A DNA stretch of 64,000 bases from positions 6,657 through 70,656 of the forward strand of contig JAEXUD010000058.1 in the NCBI GenBank assembly GCA_023453025.1, read 5' to 3'. Below are positions 54,218 through 63,020 of this stretch, piece after piece (the first letter of the stretch is position 1; each line of letters starts with the position of its first letter). A program made the translations under genes and the position numbers. The notes below the pieces were generated by a model. The model was given only the letters and a program-made list of their open reading frames with translations, did not search any database and was not told the DNA's origin. The DNA comes from Bacillota bacterium (GTDB lineage: Bacteria > Bacillota > Clostridia > Tissierellales > Sedimentibacteraceae).

Positions 54218-54994
54218 CTACAAGGACATGTTTATTTTATGCTTTTTACCTAATCTCAATATTAAAAACAGCAGTACAAATATGAACGCAAGAAGTATAT
54301 CGGCTCCAGCCATAAGTGTATCCAGACTTAATTCCTTGAGCTTTAGGTGAAGAAAATTCTGTATCATAAACATTCTGTAATCAGGATATTCTCCAAATAC
54401 AGCATATGTCATCCTGAAAATCTTCAGAGAGTTATATGTGCTCACTATAACGGCAAGCACAAGTGCCTCGCTGTGAAGGGGCAGCATTATGGAAAAAATC
54501 GTCCTTAGTGTTCCGGACCCGTCCAGATATGCAGCTTCTTCAATGCTTTTATCTCTGTTTTTCAATGATATAAGAAAAATAATATAGGTATACCCTATAC
54601 AGCTCCATAAGAATATAAATCCCACTATGAACAGTCCGTTTATATTTTCCAAAACGGAGCTTGAAGCCATTTCCCTGAAAAATCCCGATACAGAAGAAGC
54701 CGGCACCGTAATCGGCAATATAACCGCCGCCTGAACCCAAAAGCTCAGCTTAAGATATTCTGTAGCAAAGGCTGTAACAAACCCCAAAATAACAGCAAGC
54801 GGAATAAATACGGACATGAATATAACTGTATTTTTAATCGATATAATAAATCCCATATTTGAAAAAATATCTGCAAAGGAGCTGTTTGATGAAAAGAAAA
54901 CATATTTTTGAGCTGTTATAAAAGGGATCAAATACTAAGCCGCAACTCCCAAGATGCTTGGAAGTATATATTTCATCATGCCGTATTTTTTCAT
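54218..54994 (-). pseudogene. MalF-type ABC permease with in-frame stop at codon 20
   Basis: The reading frame begins at ATG 54994, overlapping the MalK-type stop by 4 bp, and reads MKKYGMMKYILPSILGVAA before TAG at 54937-54935. The same frame then continues YLIPFITAQKYVFF with no further stop to 54218. This gives a permease of 258 codons with the normal LPSILG-x-YLIPF opening of MalF proteins, so one base has been lost to a nonsense change, most likely from a Trp or Gln codon. The rest holds EEAAYLDGSGTLRTIFSIMLPL as EAA loop. A TTG at 54931 could restart it at 237 aa but has no good ribosome binding site and would lose the first helix. Confidence 0.75.
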
Positions 54995-56007
54995 AATATA
55001 ATTTTTTCTCCCTTTTCCCTGTCAAAATAATGTATGTCTTTTTTCAGGCAGCAGAGCTTGTAGCTGTCACCCTTTATTGTCTGAATATCCTCAGGCACTT
55101 TGGAAACAAGCTTTAATCCGTTGCAATCAAAATATATCAGCTTTTCCGATCCTATCAGCTCCACAGCCTCCACATAGCATTCATCAAAGCTCAGTGAATC
55201 GCCCTCCGTTTCATCTGCTGATGAAATTTTTAATTTTTCAGGTCTTATACCCATGTCCACGTTTTTATCACAGTCCTTTATAAAGTTCATCTGCGGTGAA
55301 CCTATAAAGCCTGCAGTAAAAATATTTACAGGTTTTTTATAAATATTTTCAGGAGTATCCATTTGCTGTATTATCCCGTCCTTCATAACAGCTATTCTCT
55401 CTCCCATGGTCATGGCTTCGGTCTGGTCATGAGTAACGTATACAAAGGTAGTGCCAAGGCGTCTGTGCAAATTTATAAGTTCTATTCTCATCTGAGTTCT
55501 GAGCTTTGCATCAATATTTGACAGCGGCTCGTCAAACAAAAAAACATCCGGTTCACGTATTATGGCTCTGCCAAGTGCCGCTCTTTGCTTCTGTCCTCCC
55601 GACAGCGTGGCAGGTTTTTTGTATAGTATATCTTCTATTTCCAATATTTCCGCGATGTTTAAGATTTTCTCCTTGATTTCTTTTTTACCCATTTTTCTAA
55701 GCTTAAGTGAAAAAGCCATATTTTCATAGACATTCATATGAGGATACAGGGCATAGTTCTGAAATACCATGGATATATTCCTGTCCTTAGGCAGCACATC
55801 ATTAACCCTCCTGTTTCCTATTATTACATCCCCTGCAGAAGCTTCTTCAAGTCCAGCAATTATCCTGAGTATCGTTGTTTTTCCGCATCCGGAGGGACCC
55901 ACCAGCACAAGGAATTCCTTATCGTTTATTTCCAGGCTGAATTCTTCCAATGCTTTAAATCCGTTAGGATAAATCTTTGTTATATCATTTAAAATTATTC
56001 CTGCCAT
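54991..56007 (-). CDS. ABC transporter ATP-binding protein, MalK/MsmK/UgpC type
   Basis: A 338-aa ATPase. Walker A is GPSGCGKTT (about 39-47), the signature is LSGGQKQRAALGRAI, Walker B is VFLFDEPLSNIDAKLR and the H-loop is VYVTHDQTEAMTMG. After residue 240 comes a TOBE-type regulatory domain with MGIRPEKLKIS, as in MalK. A single such ATPase often serves several carbohydrate importers in Firmicutes. It is 12 bp downstream of the second binding protein, and its stop overlaps the MalF-type start by 4 bp, giving strict coupling. Confidence 0.93.
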   Translation of the reverse strand: MAGIILNDITKIYPNGFKALEEFSLEINDKEFLVLVGPSGCGKTTILRIIAGLEEASAGDVIIGNRRVNDVLPKDRNISMVFQNYALYPHMNVYENMAFSLKLRKMGKKEIKEKILNIAEILEIEDILYKKPATLSGGQKQRAALGRAIIREPDVFLFDEPLSNIDAKLRTQMRIELINLHRRLGTTFVYVTHDQTEAMTMGERIAVMKDGIIQQMDTPENIYKKPVNIFTAGFIGSPQMNFIKDCDKNVDMGIRPEKLKISSADETEGDSLSFDECYVEAVELIGSEKLIYFDCNGLKLVSKVPEDIQTIKGDSYKLCCLKKDIHYFDREKGEKIIL

Positions 56008-56019
56008 TTTTCACCCTGC

Positions 56020-57369
56020 TCAATTACCGCTGATATTCAAATTGATAATGAAATCATCAGCCATTTTATCGAAATTCTCCAATACACCTTCATCCTTAAC
56101 TGCAGCTGCCGCCATATCTGCCACAAATTCATACAAGCTCCAATAGTATTTGACACCTGAGAAAAAATACGACATATCCATGCTTCTGACTGTTTCATAC
56201 CCCTTGGTCAAAACTTCGTACAGCTTTTCCTCTTCCTTGATAGGATACCATTTAAGTGAGACTTTATTGCCATCCACATCCGTAAGGCTTTTCACACCCA
56301 CGTAGTTCCAGTCTTCGTCAAATCCAATCAAGTCTCTTGTTGAATCCAGGTTTGTAATTACACCTCTGTAACCCGAATCATACAAGGATATCTGAAATCC
56401 ATCGCTGAACAAGGTATCTGCCACAGTGTACACATTGCTGCTTTTACTGTTTTCAGGTATAAACAAACAGGGCACAACAAGATTACTATATGTATAAAAA
56501 CGGTTACTGTTATTGTCCAATAGCACTATTGTATAGTCTTCAATAGGTGGATGGTTTCTTACGAAATCATTGTAATTTAATGCTTCATAATTATAAGGCA
56601 GACCGGAAAACTCATATCCGGATTTTTCTTCGACAATTTTATAGTCAAAATCATTAGAATCATTAATAATATATTCATAGTCGTAGTTGCTTTTTATATC
56701 ATGAACCAATTCACGCACAGCAGTCAGGACTGCTGTTTTGTCTACGTACAAGCCTTTTTGATCTTTTAAAATTTTCAATTCATTTTTTATGAAATAGTAG
56801 TCGACAAGTTCATCAAATTCCCCTGCATTCAGCTTGAATTTTGCTCCTGATGCCTTCATTCCTTGTTTTATTTCATAATACTCATCAAGTGTAATTACAT
56901 TTTTAGGCTGTATATTGTATTTTACCAAGACATCATTATTGACAAAGTTAACTCGCAAAACTGTGCATAGCGGAATGCAATATTGATTTTTAAAATTATC
57001 AAATATATTTTCATAATTCTTCATTCTGTCATAGCTTCCTGCCTTATCCTTCAAATCATATAAATTTCCGGCTAAATCAAATGTCATGTCCAAATCGCCG
57101 TGTTCAATAGCAAGGTTTCTTTTAAGAACATAGTCATTGTAGCTTAAGTCCGACTGGGAAAATTGCTTGACATCTATCTCTATATCGTCTAAGTTTGCCT
57201 GATATGTTATCCTTTCTACAGCAGCTTCGGCAATGCTGTTATAAGAAATATTTTCCTCATATTTATACCACCAGATTTTCACAACATCCTTTTCTCCGCC
57301 CGTTTGCACAGAGCACGAAGTCAGGATAGCAATCAAGATGATAGATAAAAACATATATATTCTTTTCAT
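56020..57369 (-). CDS. Extracellular solute-binding lipoprotein, second copy
   Basis: A lipoprotein of about 449 aa. The lipobox is AILTSC near residue 18, and the mature part opens VKIWWYKYEENIS. It shares with the gene at 57503 the blocks LKRNLAIEHGDLDM, ITLDEYYEIKQ and SYFFSGVKYYWSLYEFV, so the two are paralogues. The fold matches the large carbohydrate-binding family, but no sugar can be assigned. The start at 57369 gives a normal signal peptide, and an upstream ATG at 57384 is also possible. It leads straight into the MalK-type gene 12 bp later. Confidence 0.85.
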   Translation of the reverse strand: MKRIYMFLSIILIAILTSCSVQTGGEKDVVKIWWYKYEENISYNSIAEAAVERITYQANLDDIEIDVKQFSQSDLSYNDYVLKRNLAIEHGDLDMTFDLAGNLYDLKDKAGSYDRMKNYENIFDNFKNQYCIPLCTVLRVNFVNNDVLVKYNIQPKNVITLDEYYEIKQGMKASGAKFKLNAGEFDELVDYYFIKNELKILKDQKGLYVDKTAVLTAVRELVHDIKSNYDYEYIINDSNDFDYKIVEEKSGYEFSGLPYNYEALNYNDFVRNHPPIEDYTIVLLDNNSNRFYTYSNLVVPCLFIPENSKSSNVYTVADTLFSDGFQISLYDSGYRGVITNLDSTRDLIGFDEDWNYVGVKSLTDVDGNKVSLKWYPIKEEEKLYEVLTKGYETVRSMDMSYFFSGVKYYWSLYEFVADMAAAAVKDEGVLENFDKMADDFIINLNISGN

Positions 57370-57502
57370 GTCAGAGACATACACCTTTCCATAATTTGTA
57401 TATAAAAATTATACCATATATTGAATAGATTGTCTAATTTTCTACAAAAATGCAATAAATTATCTGAATACAATATAACATTACTTTTCAACCTGCATCT
57501 TC

Positions 57503-58846
57503 TTAGTTATATAAAACATTAAATCTTGTGAGATATTCATCAACACTTCTGTTAAAATCCTCTTCGCTATAATTTGGGTCTTCCACCATTTTTAATGCTT
57601 CATTTCCGACAAACTCACGAATAGCTATCCTGTATTCAAATGGAGTAAAAAATCTTTCAGTATCGGTATTTTTGAATATTTCGTATGCTTTCTGTACAAC
57701 CGGCATTAATTCTTTTATATCTTTTCCTATAATACTGTGATTATATATTTTTGTTTTTCCGGGCTCATATTTGTAGCTGCGGTCATCATTATAGCCGGTG
57801 TCCTGTCTTACCTGAGGCGTATCCGTTATAGTGCTGTATGCTAAAGTGTTATTATATAAGCGGCTCTGAAACCTGTCGCTCAGCAGGAAATCAGCTATTT
57901 TATATGCATTTTCTTTTTTTGAATTTTTGTTTAAAATCATACACTGCATCCTGAACATGGTACGTTCCAGATTATTTTCAATTACCACCACATAATCTTC
58001 AAACGGAGGAGTAATATCCCATGTAAATGACAGAAACTTTAAAGGATAATATTTTCCTCTTTGTGCAAAAGGACGCCCCAATGCTTCGTCGTATATAATT
58101 CTTTCATTATTTTTGTTATATTGTATTTCTTCCTTTATCGTATATATATCTGTATCGTAATTTTTAACTATATCTTCAGCAATTTCGCGTGCTGTTTTTA
58201 TCACAGCTTGCCGGTCAATAGTAAATTGTCCGTTTTCATTTAGCATCTTAAGACTATTTTTATTTACATAATAATCCCGAAGTTGATCATGCTCCTCTGA
58301 TTCATATTTAAATCTTGCTCCTGCAGCTTTAAGCCTTTGTTTTATTTCATAATACTCATCAAGTGTAATATATTTGTCAGATTCAATTCCATATGCTTCA
58401 AGCACTTGTTTGTCCAAAATTATTGTTGTCATATGGCTTCCTATGGGTATAAATTTCTGCCCCTTAAAATTCTCAAATATGTTTTGATAATTTGACAGTT
58501 TTGTATAATCCGCTGCATATTTTGATGCCTGATGCATTCCGTACATATCTCCTATTATTATATCTGCATCCCCGTGCTCTAATGCAAGATTACGCTTCAG
58601 CATATAATCCTCTTCTGCCATTTCCTTAGGAAAATAAATATTAAATTCTATTTTTATATTATTTTCTTCCGCAAAATACGATATCTGTCTTTCTATCTGA
58701 TCTTGAAATTCACTTAGTCCGTAATTTTGCTCTGCGTCATAGCGATACATCCATATCCTCACTGTTTCATCAGCCTCCTGCCGGCTGCAGGATATCGTTA
58801 ACAGTGCCGTTAGTAGAATAGTTAATATAGTTACATATTTCCTCAT
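57503..58846 (-). CDS. Extracellular solute-binding lipoprotein, first copy
   Basis: A 447-aa lipoprotein. The lipobox LTISC lies near residue 20, and the mature part begins TVRIWMYRYDAEQNYG. LKRNLALEHGDADIIIGD, ITLDEYYEIKQRLKAAGARFKYE and FFTPFEYRIAIREFVG align with its paralogue at 56020. GAGGTG precedes the ATG. It is the first gene of the operon, and the 118 bp to the next copy hold no terminator that I can see. Two binders feeding one permease pair would widen the substrate range, though they could also be sensors. Confidence 0.87.
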   Translation of the reverse strand: MRKYVTILTILLTALLTISCSRQEADETVRIWMYRYDAEQNYGLSEFQDQIERQISYFAEENNIKIEFNIYFPKEMAEEDYMLKRNLALEHGDADIIIGDMYGMHQASKYAADYTKLSNYQNIFENFKGQKFIPIGSHMTTIILDKQVLEAYGIESDKYITLDEYYEIKQRLKAAGARFKYESEEHDQLRDYYVNKNSLKMLNENGQFTIDRQAVIKTAREIAEDIVKNYDTDIYTIKEEIQYNKNNERIIYDEALGRPFAQRGKYYPLKFLSFTWDITPPFEDYVVVIENNLERTMFRMQCMILNKNSKKENAYKIADFLLSDRFQSRLYNNTLAYSTITDTPQVRQDTGYNDDRSYKYEPGKTKIYNHSIIGKDIKELMPVVQKAYEIFKNTDTERFFTPFEYRIAIREFVGNEALKMVEDPNYSEEDFNRSVDEYLTRFNVLYN

Positions 58847-59118
58847 ACTTCACCTCATATTGTCATCCGTGTATCTATTGTATGGCTCTTATTACTTATT
58901 AGCATACTACAACTGCTTGGTAAAATTAAATATAGCAATGTAACTGAAATCAAAATAAATAATTTTATCTTTAAATTATTTTATTTCCTTTACTCATCTT
59001 CGTTTGCCCGAATTTTCAGTTCAAATATATATTCCTATTGCAGCACTTAAAAAGTATTCTTTTTTAAATCAAATATATTTTTCCCAAGAATTATGTTTTA
59101 TGTTAAAAATAAAAAATC
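58847..59118. other. Intergenic region with no recognisable feature
   Basis: These 272 bp lie between the convergent-side end of the CPBP gene and the start of the ABC operon. They are AT-rich, and I see no clear hairpin, ORF or repeat. The promoter of the ABC operon must lie in the left part, but no consensus stands out. Confidence 0.5.
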
Positions 59119-59991
59119 CTAATTCTTAAGTTGTTTTTCCTTAATAATTAATATCGAAGCTAAAATAACCATCGGCAGTCCGGAAATCAATCCAGTTATT
59201 CCAGGTCCTAACAATCTATTATGTGACTCTGCAACAGTAAGAAATAAATATGGTAAACCCCCTAAAGAATTTATTGTTCCATGTGCCAAAGCTGCTGGCC
59301 AAATTGTTGAGCTATTCTCCGTAAGCCATGACAAAAAAACTCCTGTTGAAAATGTAAAAATACACAATGTTAAAACTCCCAACCATGGATATCCAAGGTA
59401 ACCTAAGCCATAATTATTACCCATTATAATGAGGGGTGTATGCCATACTCCCCAAATAATTCCAACTAAAATATGAGTTTTATTTCTGGATATATGTTGA
59501 ATTAATGCAGGGAAAAGAAATCCTCTCCATCCTATTTCCTCTCCTAAGCACAAGAACATATTCATAAATGGATAGATAAAAACGGCTACTAAAATTTTCC
59601 TATTCGCGATTATTAATGGATTATCCGGAAACTGTCCCGTTTTATTAATAATATCTTGTTGTAACCATCCAAAAGTAAAAGTAAAATCATTTTGAAATAT
59701 ACAATAATAAAGAAGGCCCCCACAAAATATGATAACCACCGGTAATAACCACGCAATTAAATACCATTTAATATTTTCACTTTCACTAATCTGTGACTTC
59801 AAACTTACAAAGAGAATCTTTTCATTTTTAGTTAATATTTTTGTGAATCCTAATGCTAATGCAGGCATCAATACCGAAACATACATTAATATCCAGTACA
59901 TGGAATCGGAAAATTCAAAATTTATAATACTAATCCATATTAACCATGTTAAAAAAAAAGAAAAAAATAAATACATTTTTATACATTTCAT
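59119..59991 (-). CDS. CPBP family intramembrane metalloprotease
   Basis: A 290-aa membrane protein with about eight helices. The CPBP (CAAX protease/bacteriocin-processing) motifs are EEIGWRGFLFPAL near residue 150, the paired H in VWHTPLII near 190, and LAHGTINS near 240. Relatives process prenylated peptides, mature bacteriocins or confer self-immunity. The gene lies 12 bp after a 29-codon ORF and 210 bp from a LytTR-type two-component system, all on the same strand, so peptide processing or immunity under that regulator is plausible. AAAGG precedes the ATG. Confidence 0.92.
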   Translation of the reverse strand: MKCIKMYLFFSFFLTWLIWISIINFEFSDSMYWILMYVSVLMPALALGFTKILTKNEKILFVSLKSQISESENIKWYLIAWLLPVVIIFCGGLLYYCIFQNDFTFTFGWLQQDIINKTGQFPDNPLIIANRKILVAVFIYPFMNMFLCLGEEIGWRGFLFPALIQHISRNKTHILVGIIWGVWHTPLIIMGNNYGLGYLGYPWLGVLTLCIFTFSTGVFLSWLTENSSTIWPAALAHGTINSLGGLPYLFLTVAESHNRLLGPGITGLISGLPMVILASILIIKEKQLKN

Positions 59992-60003
59992 AATAATATA
60001 CCT

Positions 60004-60093
60004 TTAATATATATGCCTACGAAAAGAATACACTTTTATAACATACTCTAAGCAATTCACCTGTATGTTATTTTCGGATATTTTATTAACCAT
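60004..60093 (-). CDS. Candidate 29-aa peptide ORF before the CPBP protease
   Basis: ATG at 60093 opens a 29-codon frame that ends in TAA. It starts MVNKISENNIQVNCLEYV and finishes in a basic tail with RRHIY. GGAGAGG lies six bases upstream, which is a better site than that of the CPBP gene 12 bp later. One cysteine is present. It shows no AgrD-like amphipathic leader, so a classical cyclic thiolactone is not supported. A leader ORF that couples translation to the CPBP gene is the alternative. It is short enough to occur by chance. Confidence 0.4.
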   Translation of the reverse strand: MVNKISENNIQVNCLEYVIKVYSFRRHIY

Positions 60094-60161
60094 GAGAATC
60101 CTCTCCAATTAATATCTTATCTCAAATGTAGCAGATAAATTTTGTTACGTAAATATGGGGG

Positions 60162-60197
60162 TGTATATGTTTGGTATTTCTTTGTATGTGTTTGGTA
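60162..60197 (-). promoter_or_regulatory. Direct-repeat pair with LytTR-site spacing
   Basis: TGTATATGTTTGGTA (60162-60176) and TGTATGTGTTTGGTA (60183-60197) are identical but for one base and start exactly 21 bp apart. On the minus strand the core is TACCAAACA, twelve bases, TACCAAACA. LytTR response regulators bind two such direct copies one helical double-turn apart. The site lies in the 108 bp between the histidine kinase stop and the 29-codon ORF, upstream of the CPBP gene. Confidence 0.65.
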
Positions 60198-60201
60198 AAT
60201 G

Positions 60202-61518
60202 TTAAACTAATAACATAATTTTACAGATAAACTCGTCATTTTCTTCTTCATATGTTACAAAGCCGTTATATTTTTCGACAATTTTTTTCACATTTTTTAT
60301 GCCAAGACCATGGTCTGTTTCATCCTTTTTTGTTGATTTTAGTTGGGGATTATTTTTAAGCACAGGCTCACTGATTGTATTTTTTACTGTAATTAGTAGG
60401 TATGAGTGTGCCTTTTTTGTTTCGAGATATATTTCCTTCCTGCTCCTAGCATGTTCGCAGGCCTCTATTGCGTTGTCTAGTATGTTCCCCAGCAATGATA
60501 TATAGTCATCATCCTCCATCTTATTGTCAAGTGAGCACATAATACTATAACCTACAGTTATACCTTTAGCTGCTGCCTCGCCCAGCTTGGCGTTTACCAC
60601 CGTATCAAATGCAAACCTATCTGTATTAATCAGTTTCCGTGTGCTGTCTATTTTTTCTATCATAATATCTGCGTAGGATATCCCCTCCTCATAGCTTCCT
60701 TTTGCAAAAATTTCTTTCAAATATATTATCTGGTTTTTCATGTCATGCCTGATGGACCTGATTTCCTCATTCAGGGCATGTGTCTTTGTTACATACTCGA
60801 GCTGCAGAGAATTTTTTTGTTTAAGAAGGCTGTTTTCAATTTGAAGATTGTATTCTCTGTCCAGTCTGGCAAGCAATACATAAAAAACTATATTTATTAC
60901 AATCATCCCAAGCAATGAAAGCAGCAGATAAAAAATGTTCCTGTCATTGAATTCAAGGCTTAAGGATACTTCCGTTATGACCACCATTACAGCAATTGTA
61001 ATCAGCGGCACAGCAGTAACCGATGCAACCATTATAGAACTGATATTTGATATGCCTTCTGTTTTAAACTTAAGAATTATTCTGGTTGCAACAAACAATA
61101 TTATTTTTGATACAATAAGGCAAGTAAAACGATATATGCTGAATTCGTTCATTAATTCTTCCATTCTAACATCAAATAAGATGCTGAAAATTAATGATGT
61201 TAAAAAATTAACCCCGACCATCACAAACATTATCGTCACACATGAAAGAAACTTGTAAGAAGTTTTTCCTTTTAATGCTGCCAGACTATAGATAGATATT
61301 ATAATTAACGTAAAGTAAGCCATAAGATCTGGGAAATCTCTTAAATAATTAAAGACTTCTGCATTTATCATTAACAACAAAAAAGTAATTCCGGCTGCAA
61401 TATATTTTTTTCGTCCCTGATATTTTGTTTTATTCATCTTTGTGATAAATTCCACGGTTATTATTGATTCAAAAACATTAACTGAAAATTCAACCATTTG
61501 AATGAATAGCCCATCCAT
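60202..61518 (-). CDS. Sensor histidine kinase, AgrC-like (GHKL)
   Basis: A 438-aa kinase. The first 220 residues are six or seven helices, the peptide-sensing module type of AgrC. A short coiled linker leads to the H-box EIRSIRHDMKNQIIYLKE (His near 258). The N-box LLGNILDNAIEACE and the G-box LGIKNVKKIVEKYNG close the ATPase domain. Its ATG follows directly on the stop of the response regulator, with GGAGGG inside that gene, so both are made together. The ligand is probably a peptide, by family. No agrB or classical agrD is seen nearby. Confidence 0.92.
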   Translation of the reverse strand: MDGLFIQMVEFSVNVFESIITVEFITKMNKTKYQGRKKYIAAGITFLLLMINAEVFNYLRDFPDLMAYFTLIIISIYSLAALKGKTSYKFLSCVTIMFVMVGVNFLTSLIFSILFDVRMEELMNEFSIYRFTCLIVSKIILFVATRIILKFKTEGISNISSIMVASVTAVPLITIAVMVVITEVSLSLEFNDRNIFYLLLSLLGMIVINIVFYVLLARLDREYNLQIENSLLKQKNSLQLEYVTKTHALNEEIRSIRHDMKNQIIYLKEIFAKGSYEEGISYADIMIEKIDSTRKLINTDRFAFDTVVNAKLGEAAAKGITVGYSIMCSLDNKMEDDDYISLLGNILDNAIEACEHARSRKEIYLETKKAHSYLLITVKNTISEPVLKNNPQLKSTKKDETDHGLGIKNVKKIVEKYNGFVTYEEENDEFICKIMLLV

Positions 61519-62250
61519 TTATATCCCTCCTGACCCAACACGACCGTAATAGCTCAAAAAGCTTTCTTTCAGATTGTTCATTCTATTCCTGCTTACCGGA
61601 ATATCGTAGTTTTGAATTACGGTGACACTGCTTTTATTTATTTTGAAAATATATTTGAAATTAACAAGGTATTTTTCATGAGTTCTTATAAAGCCATGTT
61701 CTGATAATTCTATTTCTTTTTTGCTTATGCTGTCCTTGTATTTGTAAGTTGCTCCGTCCGTTGTATTTATAATAATATAGTTGCCCATGCTTTCTATGCA
61801 GACGATTTCATCAGCATATAACCTGTAGTGAATACCTTCTGTTTTAAAACTGAGCCTATAGTCTTTGCGTGAAAGCTCCGTTTTTATGTCTGCAACAATT
61901 TCTGATATCTCATCTTTCAGCTTTAATTTTCTTATAAAACCAAAAGGATGAACCTCAAAGGACTTATACACCAGCTCGTCCTTTCCTGTTACAAAAACAA
62001 CCAGTGTTTTCGGATTAAGTTTTTTTATGATTCCGGCTGCTTCTATTCCGTTTATACCAGGCATATCAATGTCAAGAAATATTACGTCAAAACTGCATGT
62101 CCTGTTTGATTCCAGCAATAATTCAGGTTTGATGAACGTATCTATTTCCGCAGTCACTCCTATTTTTGCAAATCCCTTTTTAATCTCCTCAACTATTTGA
62201 GCAAGCGCAAGCTCTTCATCATCGCATACTGCTATCATGTATCCATGCAT
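61519..62250 (-). CDS. LytTR-type response regulator, AgrA-like
   Basis: A regulator of about 243 aa. The receiver has AVCDDEELALAQI, the phosphoacceptor in IFLDIDMPGINGIEAAG (Asp near 58) and LVVFVTGKDELVY. The LytTR DNA-binding domain begins near 140 with ADEIVCIESMGNYIIINTTDG and FIRTHEKYLVNF. I use ATG 62250, with GGGGGTG five bases upstream. The GTG at 62256 is weaker. It is the first gene of the pair with the kinase. The 21-bp repeat upstream of the 29-codon ORF is a likely binding site. Confidence 0.93.
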   Translation of the reverse strand: MHGYMIAVCDDEELALAQIVEEIKKGFAKIGVTAEIDTFIKPELLLESNRTCSFDVIFLDIDMPGINGIEAAGIIKKLNPKTLVVFVTGKDELVYKSFEVHPFGFIRKLKLKDEISEIVADIKTELSRKDYRLSFKTEGIHYRLYADEIVCIESMGNYIIINTTDGATYKYKDSISKKEIELSEHGFIRTHEKYLVNFKYIFKINKSSVTVIQNYDIPVSRNRMNNLKESFLSYYGRVGSGGI

Positions 62251-62256
62251 TCCCAC

Positions 62257-62547
62257 ACCCCCGTATGTTACGTTTTCATAATTATGATACTACACATTCA
62301 GCTGTCCGTGCTTTACAATTATATCCTAATCATGGTGTCTCATTTATGTGCATCAATATACTGTGAATCTAAGTTTATATTTATTTCTATTATATTACTT
62401 TCGCCATGTATCTTCAATAATTTTCGACAAGATTCCTATTAGACTGCTATATAAAGATTCATTTTTAAATCAGTATTATATTTATTAACATAATTAATAT
62501 AAAAATTAATTTATTTAATATTTATATTAATTTTTTTAATTTTTATA
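62257..62547. other. AT-rich divergent intergenic region
   Basis: This gap lies between the response regulator and the DUF2089 gene. The right part (about 62490-62547) is a run of near-palindromic AT blocks (ATTAATATAAAAATTAAT and its relatives) that could serve as an UP element for the promoter at 62548. I find no ORF or clear LytTR repeat in it. Confidence 0.45.
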
Positions 62548-62576
62548 TTGACATTCTACAATATTAAGTATATATT
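62548..62576 (+). promoter_or_regulatory. Strong promoter for the DUF2089 operon
   Basis: TTGACA (62548-62553) and TATATT (62571-62576) are 17 bases apart with an AT-rich upstream stretch. The ATG at 62603 follows about 20 bp after the expected start, so the leader is short. Confidence 0.7.
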
Positions 62577-62602
62577 ATATCTATAATAAGGATGGTGAAA
62601 AT

Positions 62603-62992
62603 ATGAAATATAAAGCACCGAGCAAATGTCCTGTATGCGGTAATAAACTTTCAATTACCAAGCTTAGCTGTCACAAATGCTCCACTTCAATAGATGGTGA
62701 CTTCCGGCCTTGTGAATTTTGCAGCTTACCTGAAGAAGATCTTGATTTTGTCAAGACATTCATCAAATGCCGAGGCAGCATAAAAGATGTGGAAAGAGAG
62801 CTTGGGATTTCTTATCCGACAGTCAGAAGCAAATTGGATGCTGTCATAAAAAGCCTCGGACTGGAAGCATCTGCCAAAGAACCCGTCAAGGATAATGAAT
62901 TAAAAAAAGTGGCCAGAAATGAAATACTTGACCAGCTGTCAAAAGGGGAGCTTTCTCCTAAAGAAGCAACAGAAAAAATAAAAAATCTATAA
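62603..62992 (+). CDS. DUF2089 zinc-ribbon, helix-turn-helix protein
   Basis: A 129-aa protein. The first 45 residues hold three Cys pairs (CPVCGNKL, CHKC, CEFC) as zinc ribbons. A helix-turn-helix of sigma-factor type follows: RGSIKDVERELGISYPTVRSKLDAVIKSLG. The tail QLSKGELSPKEATEKIK matches the start of SHOCT-like domains. The DUF2089 family is taken to be transcriptional regulators of membrane-protein operons. It lies 28 bp before the SHOCT-like gene and shares its promoter. AAGGATGG precedes the ATG. Confidence 0.9.
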   Translation: MKYKAPSKCPVCGNKLSITKLSCHKCSTSIDGDFRPCEFCSLPEEDLDFVKTFIKCRGSIKDVERELGISYPTVRSKLDAVIKSLGLEASAKEPVKDNELKKVARNEILDQLSKGELSPKEATEKIKNL

Positions 62993-63020
62993 TTATATAT
63001 AATTAATGGGAGGTCTAAAA

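Noticed and set aside
54834..55025. A 63-codon frame spanning the break before the MalF-type permease
   Set aside because: It runs in another frame and does not join the permease. The true frame continues through the TAG without a shift, so no frameshift is needed.
59119..62250. A classical agr quorum-sensing operon
   Set aside because: AgrB is missing and the 29-codon ORF lacks the AgrD leader and thiolactone pattern, so only an agr-like regulator pair is supported.
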